This document shows, piece after piece, positions 42,228 through 51,271 of a stretch of DNA of 64,000 nt. A program made the translations under genes and the position numbers. Origin of the DNA: Halothiobacillus neapolitanus c2 (lineage in GTDB: Bacteria > Pseudomonadota > Gammaproteobacteria > Halothiobacillales > Halothiobacillaceae); NCBI RefSeq assembly GCF_000024765.1, contig NC_013422.1, positions 62,001-126,000 of the forward strand, in the 5' to 3' direction. The notes below the pieces were generated by a model that had not been told where the DNA came from, did no database searches, and was given only the letters and a program-made list of their open reading frames with translations. Positions within the stretch are counted from its first letter, which is position 1. Every line of letters begins with the position of its first letter.

Positions 42228-42374
42228 AGACAAGGCCGCGAATTAAACGCGATTCGTGGATGTTCGTCAAGCCCCTGCGGTGGTTTTCGCCGGTATTTTT
42301 GCGTGAATTGCTGACGAGATGCGGCACTTCGTTGTATGCTCCCGCTTCTAATAACGTGATCAGACGATATTCCC

Positions 42375-42971
42375 ATGATGCCTGCCCGCACTGCAGAAAT
42401 AACCCGTGATACTGCGGAAACCCAGATTGAGCTCCGTATAAATCTCGACGGCTCCGGCCGTGCGGAATTCAAGACAGGCGTACCGTTTTTTGAGCACATG
42501 CTCGATCAGATCGCCCGTCACGGGTTGATTGATATGGATCTGACCGCGCAGGGTGATCTGCACATTGATGATCACCACACGGTCGAGGACTGCGGTATTG
42601 TGTTCGGCCAGGCCTTGGCGAAGGCGGTAGGCGACAAGCGTGGCATTACGCGTTACGGCCACGCTTATGTGCCGTTGGATGAGGCACTTTCTCGCGTGGT
42701 GATCGATTTGTCGGGTCGGCCTGGACTCGTGTTTTCCTGCTCCTTCACGCGCGCCAGCATCGGGCGTTTTGAAACGCAACTCGTGGAGGAATTCTTCCGT
42801 GGGTTGGTCAATCACGCGGGCATGACCTTGCACATCGACAATATTCGCGGCGATAACGCGCACCACCAGGCCGAGACAATTTTCAAGGCGTTCGGGCGGG
42901 CATTGCGCATGGCGCTCTCGCCTGATCCGCGTCAGGCCGATCAGATTCCTTCGACCAAAGGCTCGTTGTAA
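42375..42971 (+). CDS. hisB: imidazoleglycerol-phosphate dehydratase
   Basis: A 198-residue monofunctional HisB (no phosphatase half). [13 protein letters not shown] and the metal-binding pairs DDHHTVED and NHAGMTLHI / DNAHHQAE are all present. It catalyses the sixth step of histidine synthesis. First gene of the run hisBHAFIE; an ATG three bases earlier than the second Met is used. Confidence 0.96.
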   Translation: MMPARTAEITRDTAETQIELRINLDGSGRAEFKTGVPFFEHMLDQIARHGLIDMDLTAQGDLHIDDHHTVEDCGIVFGQALAKAVGDKRGITRYGHAYVPLDEALSRVVIDLSGRPGLVFSCSFTRASIGRFETQLVEEFFRGLVNHAGMTLHIDNIRGDNAHHQAETIFKAFGRALRMALSPDPRQADQIPSTKGSL

Positions 42972-42973
42972 CC

Positions 42974-43624
42974 ATGGCCGAGGCCATTGCTATTGTCGAT
43001 TACGGCATGGGCAACTTGCGCTCTGTGGCCAAGGCCGTGGCGCACGTTGCGCCTGCGGGCACCGAGGTCCGGATTACCGATTCTGCCGAATATATTCTGA
43101 GTGCCGACCGGGTGGTCTTCCCGGGGCAGGGCGCCGCCGCCGATTGCATGGCCGCGCTCAAATCCCGCGATCTGATTGCGCCGCTGACTGAGGCGGCTAA
43201 AACAAGGCCATTTCTCGGTATCTGCATGGGCATGCAGGTGATGCTTGATCACAGTGATGAGAATGGCGGGGTTCATCTGCTGGCTTGGTTCAAGGGCGCA
43301 GTACAACGTTTTCCGGCTGGCGTGGATGCATCGGGCCTTGCGCTCAAAATCCCGCAAATGGGCTGGAATGAAATCAGACAGGTTCGCCCGCATCCCTTGT
43401 GGCACGGTGTTGCGGACATGAGTCGCTTCTATTTTGTTCATAGCTATTACTGCGCACCGGAAGATGCGTCGTTGACGGTGGGCGAGACGGAATACGGGCT
43501 GCGTTATACCGCCGCATTAGCGCGTGGCTCTGTCTTTGCGATCCAGTCGCATCCGGAAAAGAGCGCCGATGACGGGCTGACCTTGCTGAAAAACTTTACC
43601 CGTTGGGACGGTCGTTTCGACTGA
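42974..43624 (+). CDS. hisH: imidazole glycerol phosphate synthase, glutaminase subunit
   Basis: A 216-residue class I amidotransferase. The nucleophile Cys is in FLGICMGMQV, and the His-Glu pair in IQSHPEKS. Supplies ammonia to HisF. Starts 2 bases after hisB. Confidence 0.96.
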   Translation: MAEAIAIVDYGMGNLRSVAKAVAHVAPAGTEVRITDSAEYILSADRVVFPGQGAAADCMAALKSRDLIAPLTEAAKTRPFLGICMGMQVMLDHSDENGGVHLLAWFKGAVQRFPAGVDASGLALKIPQMGWNEIRQVRPHPLWHGVADMSRFYFVHSYYCAPEDASLTVGETEYGLRYTAALARGSVFAIQSHPEKSADDGLTLLKNFTRWDGRFD

Positions 43625-43660
43625 ACCCGACTGCTATCTTGCGTATCGAGGACGCTTCTG

Positions 43661-44416
43661 ATGTTGTTGATTCCTGCCATTGATTTGAAAGCTGGCCAGT
43701 GTGTGCGACTCAAGCAGGGTCGTATGGACGACGATACCGTATTCTCGGATGACCCGGTGGCGATGGCCCAGCGCTGGGTAGATGCGGGCGCCCGGCGTTT
43801 GCATCTGGTTGATCTGGATGGCGCTTTTGCGGGCAGTCCGAAAAATCGGGAAAGCATTGCGGCGATCTGCGCGGCTTTTCCTGAATTGCCGATCCAGGTC
43901 GGCGGCGGCATTCGCGAGGAAGAAACCATCGAACAGTATCTCGCGATGGGTGTTTCCTACGTGATCATCGGCTCCAAGGCAGTTTCCGATCCGCATTTTG
44001 TCAGCGATGCTTGTCTGTCGTTTCCAGGGCACGTCATCGTCGGGCTCGATGCGCGCGACGGCAAAGTTGCGATTGATGGCTGGGCCAAGACATCGAATAC
44101 CGATGCCACAGACTTGGCGCGTCGCTTCGAGCAGGATGGCGTTTCTTCCATCGTCTTCACCGATATCGCTCGTGACGGCATGATGCAGGGCGCGAATATG
44201 GAGGCGACCCGGGCCTTGGCGCGCGCCGTGCGGATTCCCATCATTGCTTCGGGCGGCATGACGGATATGGCCGATATCGATCGCTTGATCGATGCGGCGG
44301 ATGACGGCGTGGCCGGCGCCATTATCGGTCGCGCATTATACGAGGGCGGTATCGACCTCGGCATGGCTCAGTCACGGGTTGATGCGCGTTGCGGCGTCCC
44401 GCCCTTTACCGAATGA
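43661..44416 (+). CDS. hisA: ProFAR isomerase
   Basis: A 251-residue TIM-barrel isomerase. The acid-base aspartates are in [13 protein letters not shown] near residue 8 and in the IARDGMMQG region; GGGIR (phosphate binding) and ASGGMTD are intact. The fourth-step enzyme of histidine synthesis. The downstream intergenic region to hisF is a 14-bp tandem repeat. Confidence 0.96.
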   Translation: MLLIPAIDLKAGQCVRLKQGRMDDDTVFSDDPVAMAQRWVDAGARRLHLVDLDGAFAGSPKNRESIAAICAAFPELPIQVGGGIREEETIEQYLAMGVSYVIIGSKAVSDPHFVSDACLSFPGHVIVGLDARDGKVAIDGWAKTSNTDATDLARRFEQDGVSSIVFTDIARDGMMQGANMEATRALARAVRIPIIASGGMTDMADIDRLIDAADDGVAGAIIGRALYEGGIDLGMAQSRVDARCGVPPFTE

Positions 44417-44505
44417 GCCAAAAAAATGAGCCTGTATCGATGAGCCAATATCGATGAGCCAATATCAATGAGCATGGATCAATGAGCATGGATCAATGAG
44501 CTTGG
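44411..44505 (+). repeat. 14-bp tandem repeats between hisA and hisF
   Basis: About five degenerate units of GATGAGCCAATATC / AATGAGCATGGATC type from the hisA stop to the hisF start. Each unit contains ATGAGC, so several start codons in shifting frames precede the real hisF ATG (44496). Confidence 0.85.
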
Positions 44506-45269
44506 CCAAACGCATTATTCCCTGCCTGGATGTGGCCGATGGGCGCGTGGTTAAGGGTATTCAGTTCGAATCGCTGCGCGACGCAGGCGATCCGGTCGAA
44601 GCCGCGCGCCGATACAATCTCGAAGGCGCGGATGAGCTGACCTTCCTGGATATTTCCGCTTCTCATGAAGGGCGAGACACGATGCGTCACGTTGTCGAGC
44701 AAGTGGCGGAGGAAGTCTTTATTCCGCTGACTGTGGGCGGCGGTATCCGTGCGCTCGCCGATGTCCGCTCGTTGTTGAATGCCGGTGCGGACAAGGTGTC
44801 GATAAACACGGCTGCGGTGTTCAATCCCGACCTGATCAAGGAAATTGCCGACTCGATCGGCGCACAATGCCTCGTGGTTGCGATTGATGCCCGGCGCGTG
44901 TCCCAGCCCGGCGAGCCGCTGCGATGGGAGATTTTTACCCACGGCGGGCGCAAGCCGACCGGTCTGGATGCGGTCGAGTGGGCGAACCGGATGGCCGAAT
45001 ACGGTGCGGGCGAGCTGCTCGTGACCAGCATGGATCGTGACGGCACCAAGCAGGGGTTCGATCTGGAGCTGACGCGAGCGATTGCCGATTCCGTGCCGGT
45101 GCCGGTCATCGCCTCCGGTGGCGTCGGCAATCTGGACGATCTCACGGCGGGCATCCTGCAAGGCCATGCCGATGCGGTGCTGGCGGCAAGTATTTTTCAC
45201 TTCGGCACTTATCGCATCAGCGAGGCCAAGGCGAACATGGCAGCGGCAGGAATCGAGGTGCGACAATGA
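44496..45269 (+). CDS. hisF: imidazole glycerol phosphate synthase, cyclase subunit
   Basis: A 257-residue TIM barrel. The catalytic aspartates are in [14 protein letters not shown] (near 11) and [11 protein letters not shown] (near 130), with the phosphate site GGGIRA. It forms a complex with His[14 protein letters not shown] fixes the ATG at 44496 among several upstream in-repeat ATGs. Confidence 0.97.
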   Translation: MSLAKRIIPCLDVADGRVVKGIQFESLRDAGDPVEAARRYNLEGADELTFLDISASHEGRDTMRHVVEQVAEEVFIPLTVGGGIRALADVRSLLNAGADKVSINTAAVFNPDLIKEIADSIGAQCLVVAIDARRVSQPGEPLRWEIFTHGGRKPTGLDAVEWANRMAEYGAGELLVTSMDRDGTKQGFDLELTRAIADSVPVPVIASGGVGNLDDLTAGILQGHADAVLAASIFHFGTYRISEAKANMAAAGIEVRQ

Positions 45270-45676
45270 CGGTACCGTTATGGATCGATGCGGTGCAATG
45301 GACGGACGATGGTCTGGTGCCCGCGATTGCGCAGGATGCCCAAACCGGCCGCATCCTCATGTTCGCCTGGATGAATCGAGTCGCTTTGGAACAGACGGTG
45401 TCCACGGGGGAGGCGGTCTACTTCTCCCGTTCGCGCCAACGCCTTTGGCATAAGGGCGAGGAAAGCGGGCATGTGCAGCGGGTACAGGAGATTCGTCTCG
45501 ACTGCGACGGCGATGTCATTCTGCTCCAGATTGAACAGATCGGCGGTATCGCCTGTCATACGGGTCGAGAAAGCTGTTTTTTCCGCCGTTTGGTTGATGG
45601 GCAATGGCAGATCACCGATCCTGTATTAAAATCACCGGGCGAAATTTACGGGGAAGGCGCGCATGGCCACGAATAA
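45266..45676 (+). CDS. hisI: phosphoribosyl-AMP cyclohydrolase
   Basis: A 136-residue monofunctional His[30 protein letters not shown] and the zinc cysteines in RLDCDGD and ACHTGRESC. Overlaps hisF by 4 bases and hisE by 14 bases. The separate hisI and hisE genes differ from the fused hisIE of enteric bacteria. Confidence 0.96.
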   Translation: MTVPLWIDAVQWTDDGLVPAIAQDAQTGRILMFAWMNRVALEQTVSTGEAVYFSRSRQRLWHKGEESGHVQRVQEIRLDCDGDVILLQIEQIGGIACHTGRESCFFRRLVDGQWQITDPVLKSPGEIYGEGAHGHE

Positions 45677-46037
45677 TCCGGGCGAACTGTTGGCCCAGTT
45701 GGCCGCCGTGATCGAGCAGCGCAAGCAGGCCGACCCCGGTTCGTCCTATGTCGCGCAGCTGTTCGCCAAGGGTCGGAGCAAGATTGCCCAGAAAGTGGGC
45801 GAAGAAGGCGTCGAGGTTGCTCTTGCCGCTGTGAGCGGAGATAACGTAGCCATTGTCAGCGAAATGGCTGATTTATGGTTTCACAGTATGGTGTTGCTGG
45901 CCGACGCGGGTCTGTCTCATCAGGCGGTGCTTGATGAGCTGGGTGAGCGATTTGGTTTGTCCGGCCTTGAAGAAAAGGCCAGTCGGCCCCAAAGCATTAA
46001 GTCTGGGGCAAGCAAGACCGGGAACCACAAGAATTGA
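45663..46037 (+). CDS. hisE: phosphoribosyl-ATP pyrophosphatase
   Basis: A 124-residue MazG-like all-helical pyrophosphatase; [14 protein letters not shown] carries the acidic metal ligands and [11 protein letters not shown] the second helix. Second step of histidine synthesis. tatA starts 24 bases later, a common arrangement. Confidence 0.95.
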   Translation: MATNNPGELLAQLAAVIEQRKQADPGSSYVAQLFAKGRSKIAQKVGEEGVEVALAAVSGDNVAIVSEMADLWFHSMVLLADAGLSHQAVLDELGERFGLSGLEEKASRPQSIKSGASKTGNHKN

Positions 46038-46061
46038 TTCATTATTTGAGGAGCGCGAAAA

Positions 46062-46343
46062 ATGGGTAGTTTCAGCATTTGGCATTGGTTGGTCATTCTG
46101 GCGATCGTACTGTTGCTGTTCGGCACCAAGCGTCTGAAAAATCTGGGCGGCGATCTGGGTAGCGCGATCAAAGGCTTCAAGAACGCCGTCAAGGACGAAG
46201 AAAAGAAAGACGCGGATACCGCGGCAAGTGAAGGCAGCAAGGAATCCTTGTCTCACAAGGAAGCAGACTCCAGCCGCGTCATCGAAGGTGAAGCCGTTCG
46301 CCGCCAAAACGCGAACGATGAGTCTGGCAACAAACCAAGCTGA
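46062..46343 (+). CDS. tatA: twin-arginine translocase subunit TatA
   Basis: A 93-residue protein: one N-terminal membrane helix ([20 protein letters not shown]) with the FGTKRL hinge, an amphipathic helix [16 protein letters not shown] and an acidic tail. It forms the pore of the Tat export system for folded proteins such as metalloenzymes. Confidence 0.95.
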   Translation: MGSFSIWHWLVILAIVLLLFGTKRLKNLGGDLGSAIKGFKNAVKDEEKKDADTAASEGSKESLSHKEADSSRVIEGEAVRRQNANDESGNKPS

Positions 46344-46389
46344 GGTTGCCCGTTAAACCGGCAGCCAAGCCAGCACCAAGGGTCAAACC

Positions 46390-47016
46390 GTGTTCGGATT
46401 CAGTATTTGGGAAATCTTCCTGATTCTTGTGATCGCCCTGCTTGTGGTCGGCCCCGAGCGGCTGCCCGGTCTTGCGCGCACGATCGGTACCTGGGTGCAC
46501 AAAATCAAAAAGTTTGTCGCGAACGCAAAGGCCGAGCTGGACAGTGAGTTCAACTTTCAGGACATGAAAGATATTCTCAACTCTCAGGAGTCGGAGATTG
46601 CCAAGTTGCGCGCCTTGGTGGAAGAGACCCGGCAGGAAGTGAATGAGTCTGGGCGTCAGGTTCTGGGTGCAGTCGACGACGCGGAGGCAAGCTTCCGCGC
46701 AGCGGCGCAGTCAGAACAAGAAGTAGCGGGCGCCCCGCTGAAGGCCATCGATGATGCGGCCCCTGCCGAGCAGCCCGTTTCTGCCGAAAATAAGCAAGCC
46801 AAAACCGGCAAGGACGCTGATGCCGCAACGGGTAAGGTGAAAACCTCCGCACCCACGTCTGTTCCATTGAGTTTTGACGAAGAAATCCGGATGCTTGAAG
46901 AAAGTTCGGGGCAGGCCTTCAAACGTCCCTTCGCGCCTGCTGAACCGGTAGATGCCCCATCCAATACCGCTGATGCCAATAAACCCTCACCCGATAGCGA
47001 TAGCAAAACATCATGA
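46390..47016 (+). CDS. tatB: twin-arginine translocase subunit TatB
   Basis: A 208-residue TatB: helix SIWEIFLILVIALLVVGPERLPGLARTIG (the GPERLP hinge is TatB-specific), then a long charged amphipathic part and a Ser/Ala/Pro-rich tail. It starts at GTG 46390. The tail is longer than in E. coli (171 residues). Confidence 0.94.
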   Translation: MFGFSIWEIFLILVIALLVVGPERLPGLARTIGTWVHKIKKFVANAKAELDSEFNFQDMKDILNSQESEIAKLRALVEETRQEVNESGRQVLGAVDDAEASFRAAAQSEQEVAGAPLKAIDDAAPAEQPVSAENKQAKTGKDADAATGKVKTSAPTSVPLSFDEEIRMLEESSGQAFKRPFAPAEPVDAPSNTADANKPSPDSDSKTS

Positions 47017-48113
47017 CTGAACGCGATTCGTCCCCAGAGGCGGACAAAAACGGTCTTGCAGACGTCGTCGAAGAAACCGGCATGGCCGGTTTCCTTGGGC
47101 ATCTGGTGGAGCTGCGTAATCGGTTGCTTAAGGGCGTTCTGGCAGTACTGGTGCTGTTTCTGATCTTATTTCCGTTTCGCAATGAACTGTTCACCATGCT
47201 CGCCGATCCGCTTTCGCGTCACATGCCGGCCGGTTCGACGATGATTGCTGTGGAAGTGGCGTCCCCGTTCTTCATCCCGTTGAAACTTACCGCCCTGACG
47301 GCCGTGTTCATTGCAATTCCCTTCCTGCTGTATCAACTCTGGGCGTTTATTGCGCCCGGCCTCTACAAGCATGAGCGAAAGTTGGTCGCGCCCCTCGTCT
47401 TTTCCAGCACGATCCTGTTCTATCTCGGGGCGGCGTTCGCGTATTTTGTCGTCTTCCCGGTTGTATTCGGATTCCTGAGTACGGCGGGGCCAAGTGATGT
47501 GAACTTCGCGCCGGATATCGGAGAATACTTAAGTTTTGTCACCTCATTGTTCTTTGCCTTCGGATTTGTGTTCGAAGTGCCGGTGGCGATCGTTCTGCTG
47601 GTGATCGTGGGTGTGGTGACGCCGGATAAACTGGCTGGATTCCGCCGTTACGCCATTCTGATCGCTTTTATCATTGCGGCCATACTTACCCCGCCGGATG
47701 TGCTGTCGCAGTTCATGATGGCGTTGCCGATCATCATGTTGTATGAGTTCGGTTTGTTTGTGAGCCGGTTTTTCTATAAGGCCAAACTGGCGCGCGCTGC
47801 CGAGGTTGAGGCGGAAGAATCGGGCGCAGCGGATGATGAATCCGATGAGGCCGTCTCCGCGCGCCATGCCGAGTACGAGGCCAAAGCGCAAACACAGGCT
47901 GACGAACCGCTGGATATGGATAAGGCCTTTGATGAAGCGGAAGCCGATCAGCGCCGGCTGGAGTCCGATTCATCGGCAAGCGATGATGGCCCCGAGTCAA
48001 ATACTGCCGGTCGCACAGAAGAGGGCGAGCAGCCTTCCACGGGCAGCAAGCCAGAGGACGAACCAAACGCACCCTCCGAGCCATCGCCCAAAAAGCCCGA
48101 TAGCCCGGTTTAA
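47013..48113 (+). CDS. tatC: twin-arginine translocase subunit TatC, long C-terminal tail
   Basis: A 366-residue TatC. Six membrane segments lie between residues about 30 and 245, with GFLGHLVELRNRLL (the conserved cytoplasmic signal-binding site) and the P-rich third-loop region. After the last segment comes an unusual 110-residue, strongly acidic tail rich in Asp, Glu and Ser (usual TatC is about 250 residues). It starts within the tatB stop (ATGA overlap). tatABC form a complete operon. Confidence 0.94.
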   Translation: MTERDSSPEADKNGLADVVEETGMAGFLGHLVELRNRLLKGVLAVLVLFLILFPFRNELFTMLADPLSRHMPAGSTMIAVEVASPFFIPLKLTALTAVFIAIPFLLYQLWAFIAPGLYKHERKLVAPLVFSSTILFYLGAAFAYFVVFPVVFGFLSTAGPSDVNFAPDIGEYLSFVTSLFFAFGFVFEVPVAIVLLVIVGVVTPDKLAGFRRYAILIAFIIAAILTPPDVLSQFMMALPIIMLYEFGLFVSRFFYKAKLARAAEVEAEESGAADDESDEAVSARHAEYEAKAQTQADEPLDMDKAFDEAEADQRRLESDSSASDDGPESNTAGRTEEGEQPSTGSKPEDEPNAPSEPSPKKPDSPV

Positions 48114-48180
48114 GTCGAAAAAACAAATGATGACGGGCGGCCATCCCGCTCCGATTTTTTATTTATGAAGGAATAAGTAC

Positions 48181-49722
48181 ATGTCACGAACCGCACCGCG
48201 TAATCCCGTTCTGTTGATCATCATGGACGGGATCGGCGTTAACCCCAGCCGCGAGAACAACGCATACGCACTGGCCAACACACCCAACCTCGATTATCTG
48301 TTTTCGCACCATCCGCACACCGTGATCGAAGCATCGGGGCGAGCCTGCGGTTTGCCGGACGGGCAGATGGGCAATTCCGAGGTAGGCCACCTGACGCTGG
48401 GCTGCGGTGATCTGATTCGTCAGGATTTGGTGCGGATTGATGACGCGATTGCCGACGGCAGCTTTTATGAGAATACCGCACTGGTCGAAGCGGCTCAGAA
48501 AGCGGCGGCCGATCATCGACCGCTGCATCTGATCGGACTGGTTTCCGACGGTGGCGTGCATAGCCACATCAATCATCTGTTGGCCCTGATCGACCTGGCC
48601 AGCCGCCATGGCGCGCGTCCGCTGGTGCACATGATCACCGATGGTCGGGATACCGCACCGAAGTCCGCACGCTCCTATCTGCCGGAGCTCGAGGCCAGCT
48701 TGAAGGCAGCCGGTGGTGCGATCGCCACGATCAGCGGGCGTTATTACGCCATGGACCGGGATCAGCGTTGGGAGCGGACAGCCCTGGCATGGGAAACGAT
48801 CGTGCGTGGCGACGGGCCTCGTGCCGAGTCGGCGGAGGCCGCATTGGAGGCTTCCTATGCCGATGGCAAGACGGACGAATTCGTTCTGCCGATGGCGCTC
48901 AAGGCGTTCGAGCCTATCGAAGCGGGTGATTCAGTCATCTTCTTCAATTTCCGAAACGACCGTCCACGCCAGCTTACCGAGGCGTTGGCGCAAACGGATT
49001 TTTCCGGGTTCGACCGGGGCGATTACCAAACCGTGCGCGTGACTTGCCTGACCGAATACGACCCCCGTTTTCTGTCTCCGATCGGTTTCCCGCCCGAGCG
49101 GCCCAAGAATGTGCTGGCGGAAGTGATCAGTCAGGCGGGCATCAAGCAGTTCCATTGCGCAGAAACCGAAAAATACGCACACGTCACCTTCTTCTTTAAC
49201 GGCGGCAAAGAAACACCATTCGCCGGCGAAGACCGATACATGGCGCCGTCACCGAAAGTGGCAACCTACGACCTTCAGCCGGAAATGAGCGCTCATGAAG
49301 TAGCGGATGCCACCATCGCCGCCGTCGAGCGCGAGGAGTACGGCTTCGTGCTGGTCAACTTCGCCAATGGCGATATGGTCGGCCATACGGCCGTGCGTGA
49401 TGCCGTGATTAAGGCCGTGGAAACCGTGGATCTGGAAGTGGGCCGTCTCGTGCAGGTTGCCCAGAAACATGGCTACTCCATCATCGTGACCGCCGATCAC
49501 GGCAACTGCGATGAAATGGTCGATCCGGTGACCGGCGAACCACACACCCAGCACACGGTTTACCCCGTACCGTGTCTTTTGATCGACGAAACCGAGCCGC
49601 GTTTGCGTACCGGTGGCGGGATTGCAAACATTGCCGCCACCGTGCTTGAATTGATGGGCTTGCCTGTGCCGAAGAAGATGAAGCGCTCGCTGTTGCTCAA
49701 TTCAAGCAATGTCAGCGAGTAA
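48181..49722 (+). CDS. gpmI: 2,3-bisphosphoglycerate-independent phosphoglycerate mutase
   Basis: A 513-residue phosphoglycerate mutase of the alkaline phosphatase superfamily. The manganese ligands are in IIMDGIG, the phospho-serine in GQMGNSEVGH near residue 64 and the second metal site in NFANGDMVGHT and TADHGNCDEM. It interconverts 2- and 3-phosphoglycerate in glycolysis or gluconeogenesis. GAAGGAAT precedes ATG 48181. Confidence 0.97.
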   Translation: MSRTAPRNPVLLIIMDGIGVNPSRENNAYALANTPNLDYLFSHHPHTVIEASGRACGLPDGQMGNSEVGHLTLGCGDLIRQDLVRIDDAIADGSFYENTALVEAAQKAAADHRPLHLIGLVSDGGVHSHINHLLALIDLASRHGARPLVHMITDGRDTAPKSARSYLPELEASLKAAGGAIATISGRYYAMDRDQRWERTALAWETIVRGDGPRAESAEAALEASYADGKTDEFVLPMALKAFEPIEAGDSVIFFNFRNDRPRQLTEALAQTDFSGFDRGDYQTVRVTCLTEYDPRFLSPIGFPPERPKNVLAEVISQAGIKQFHCAETEKYAHVTFFFNGGKETPFAGEDRYMAPSPKVATYDLQPEMSAHEVADATIAAVEREEYGFVLVNFANGDMVGHTAVRDAVIKAVETVDLEVGRLVQVAQKHGYSIIVTADHGNCDEMVDPVTGEPHTQHTVYPVPCLLIDETEPRLRTGGGIANIAATVLELMGLPVPKKMKRSLLLNSSNVSE

Positions 49723-49733
49723 GCGTTTGGGAT

Positions 49734-50534
49734 TCAGCTACGCTGCCCCAACCGTTCAAGCCGCAGGCGCTGGCGATCATCGAACAGTCGCCTGGCGCCG
49801 AGATGCACGGCCAGCAACGAACCGAATCCGGTTGCCGCAGTGATCAGCAGCATGATCAAAATCTGGTAACGCACTGCTTCCATTGGTGGCGCACCCGCCA
49901 GAATCTGGCCGGTCATCATGCCCGGCAGGCTGATCAGTCCGGCGGCGGCCAGCATGTTCAGGGTGGGAATCAGGCCCGCACGCAGCGCCTCGGTGCGCAG
50001 GTCGGCCATGGCCTGTGTCGCGGTTTGTCCCAGTAGCAGACGGGCCTCGATTCGACTCTTGTTGGACCATGCGGTTTGTGTCAGATGATTCAACGCCAGG
50101 CCAATCCCTGTCATTGTATTGCCCAGAATCATGCCCAGCAGCGGTATGGCGTACTGCGGTGTGTACCACGGCTGGGGCGAGATGATGACGATCAGTGCCA
50201 GCAGTGTGATGATTGCTGCCGTCACGCCCATCGATAACAAGCCAATAACGTACCCTCGCCAGCCCTTGATCGGCCGTTTCTGGCGCGCGCTCACTTCGTA
50301 ACCGGCCAGCGCCAGCATGACTAGAGCCATCAGCCCGATCCAAACGAGATGAGCAGATTCAAACAGGGTCTTGAGCACCAGTCCGACCAATAACAGTTGG
50401 AGCGTCATCCGAACCGTCCCGATCACGAGCGAGCGCTGCAAACCGAGGCCCATCAAGAACTGGACCACGCCCAATGCCACCACCAGCAGGGCCGCCAGAC
50501 CTAGATCAATTGCAGAGAGGGTTTCGATATTCAT
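49734..50534 (-). CDS. fetB: FetB-like ABC transporter permease (UPF0014)
   Basis: A 266-residue membrane protein with about seven segments. VQFLMGLGLQRSLVIGTVRM and the cytoplasmic EARLLLGQTATQAMADLR match the FetB/YbbM family, which in E. coli exports iron and gives oxidative stress resistance. It starts within the fetA stop (ATGA). A terminator-like tail is not seen; the end lies 11 bases from the gpmI stop (convergent). Confidence 0.9.
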   Translation of the reverse strand: MNIETLSAIDLGLAALLVVALGVVQFLMGLGLQRSLVIGTVRMTLQLLLVGLVLKTLFESAHLVWIGLMALVMLALAGYEVSARQKRPIKGWRGYVIGLLSMGVTAAIITLLALIVIISPQPWYTPQYAIPLLGMILGNTMTGIGLALNHLTQTAWSNKSRIEARLLLGQTATQAMADLRTEALRAGLIPTLNMLAAAGLISLPGMMTGQILAGAPPMEAVRYQILIMLLITAATGFGSLLAVHLGARRLFDDRQRLRLERLGQRS

Positions 50535-51148
50535 GAGCGATGGGCCTGATGTGTTGTATCAGCGCAAATTTCAAGCGAGCGGTTGCCGAGCAATGCGCGT
50601 TCATCGACATCGTGGGAAACCCAGATCACTGCGGCTTGCTCGGACTGAGCATAGGTCTTGACCAATTCGATCAATTTTTGGGCATTGCGTTGATCCAGGT
50701 TGGCGGTCGGTTCGTCCAATAGTAGAACTTTGGGTTGAAGCACAAGTGCGCGTACAAGTGCCAGGCGTTGCCGTTCTCCGGTGGATAGGCGTTCGACGGG
50801 GGCATCAAGCAATTCCGGGGCAAGCGAAAGCATCGAGAGCCACGCTTCTGGGGGTTGTTCTGAAAAATGTTGAGCGACAACATCTGCCCACCAGCCCGAT
50901 TCTGCAGGCACGTAACCGACCTGTTGACGCCAGTTTTCGGGGCGGATTTTCGTTTGTGACACGCCATCAAGCAGAACATCGCCCGTATGCGGAGTCAGAT
51001 CAGCAAGAGCGCGTAGAAACTGGCTTTTCCCGATACCGGATTGACCGTAGATCGTCAGAATTTCCCCTGCCTCCAGTTGCAGGCTTACCGGACGATAACG
51101 CACACCGCTGCCGGGTTCACCCGTGACATTGCGTGCTTCAAATAACAT
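50531..51148 (-). CDS. fetA: FetA-like ABC transporter ATPase
   Basis: A 205-residue ATPase. Walker A GQSGIGKS (residues 35-42), signature LSTGERQRLALVRAL, Walker B VLLLDEPTA and H-loop WVSHD are all present. It powers FetB. The presence of both an import (Feo) and an export (Fet) system for iron in one window is worth noting. Confidence 0.92.
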   Translation of the reverse strand: MLFEARNVTGEPGSGVRYRPVSLQLEAGEILTIYGQSGIGKSQFLRALADLTPHTGDVLLDGVSQTKIRPENWRQQVGYVPAESGWWADVVAQHFSEQPPEAWLSMLSLAPELLDAPVERLSTGERQRLALVRALVLQPKVLLLDEPTANLDQRNAQKLIELVKTYAQSEQAAVIWVSHDVDERALLGNRSLEICADTTHQAHRS

Positions 51149-51220
51149 ATGGTTTCCTTATGTGCATTGGGCCGCTCTTTTCATGCTGTCTGTGCACCTT
51201 TAAGTCATTGCCGGTTGAAT

Positions 51221-51246
51221 AAAAAAACCGCCGGTGCGGCGGTTTT
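51221..51246 (-). terminator. terminator of the cytochrome c gene
   Basis: On the minus strand AAAACCGCCG-CAC-CGGCGGTTTT followed by a T run; the repeat is symmetrical and could act both ways. Confidence 0.85.
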
Positions 51247-51271
51247 CCAGTCAGAGGCACAAAGTGCGTGA

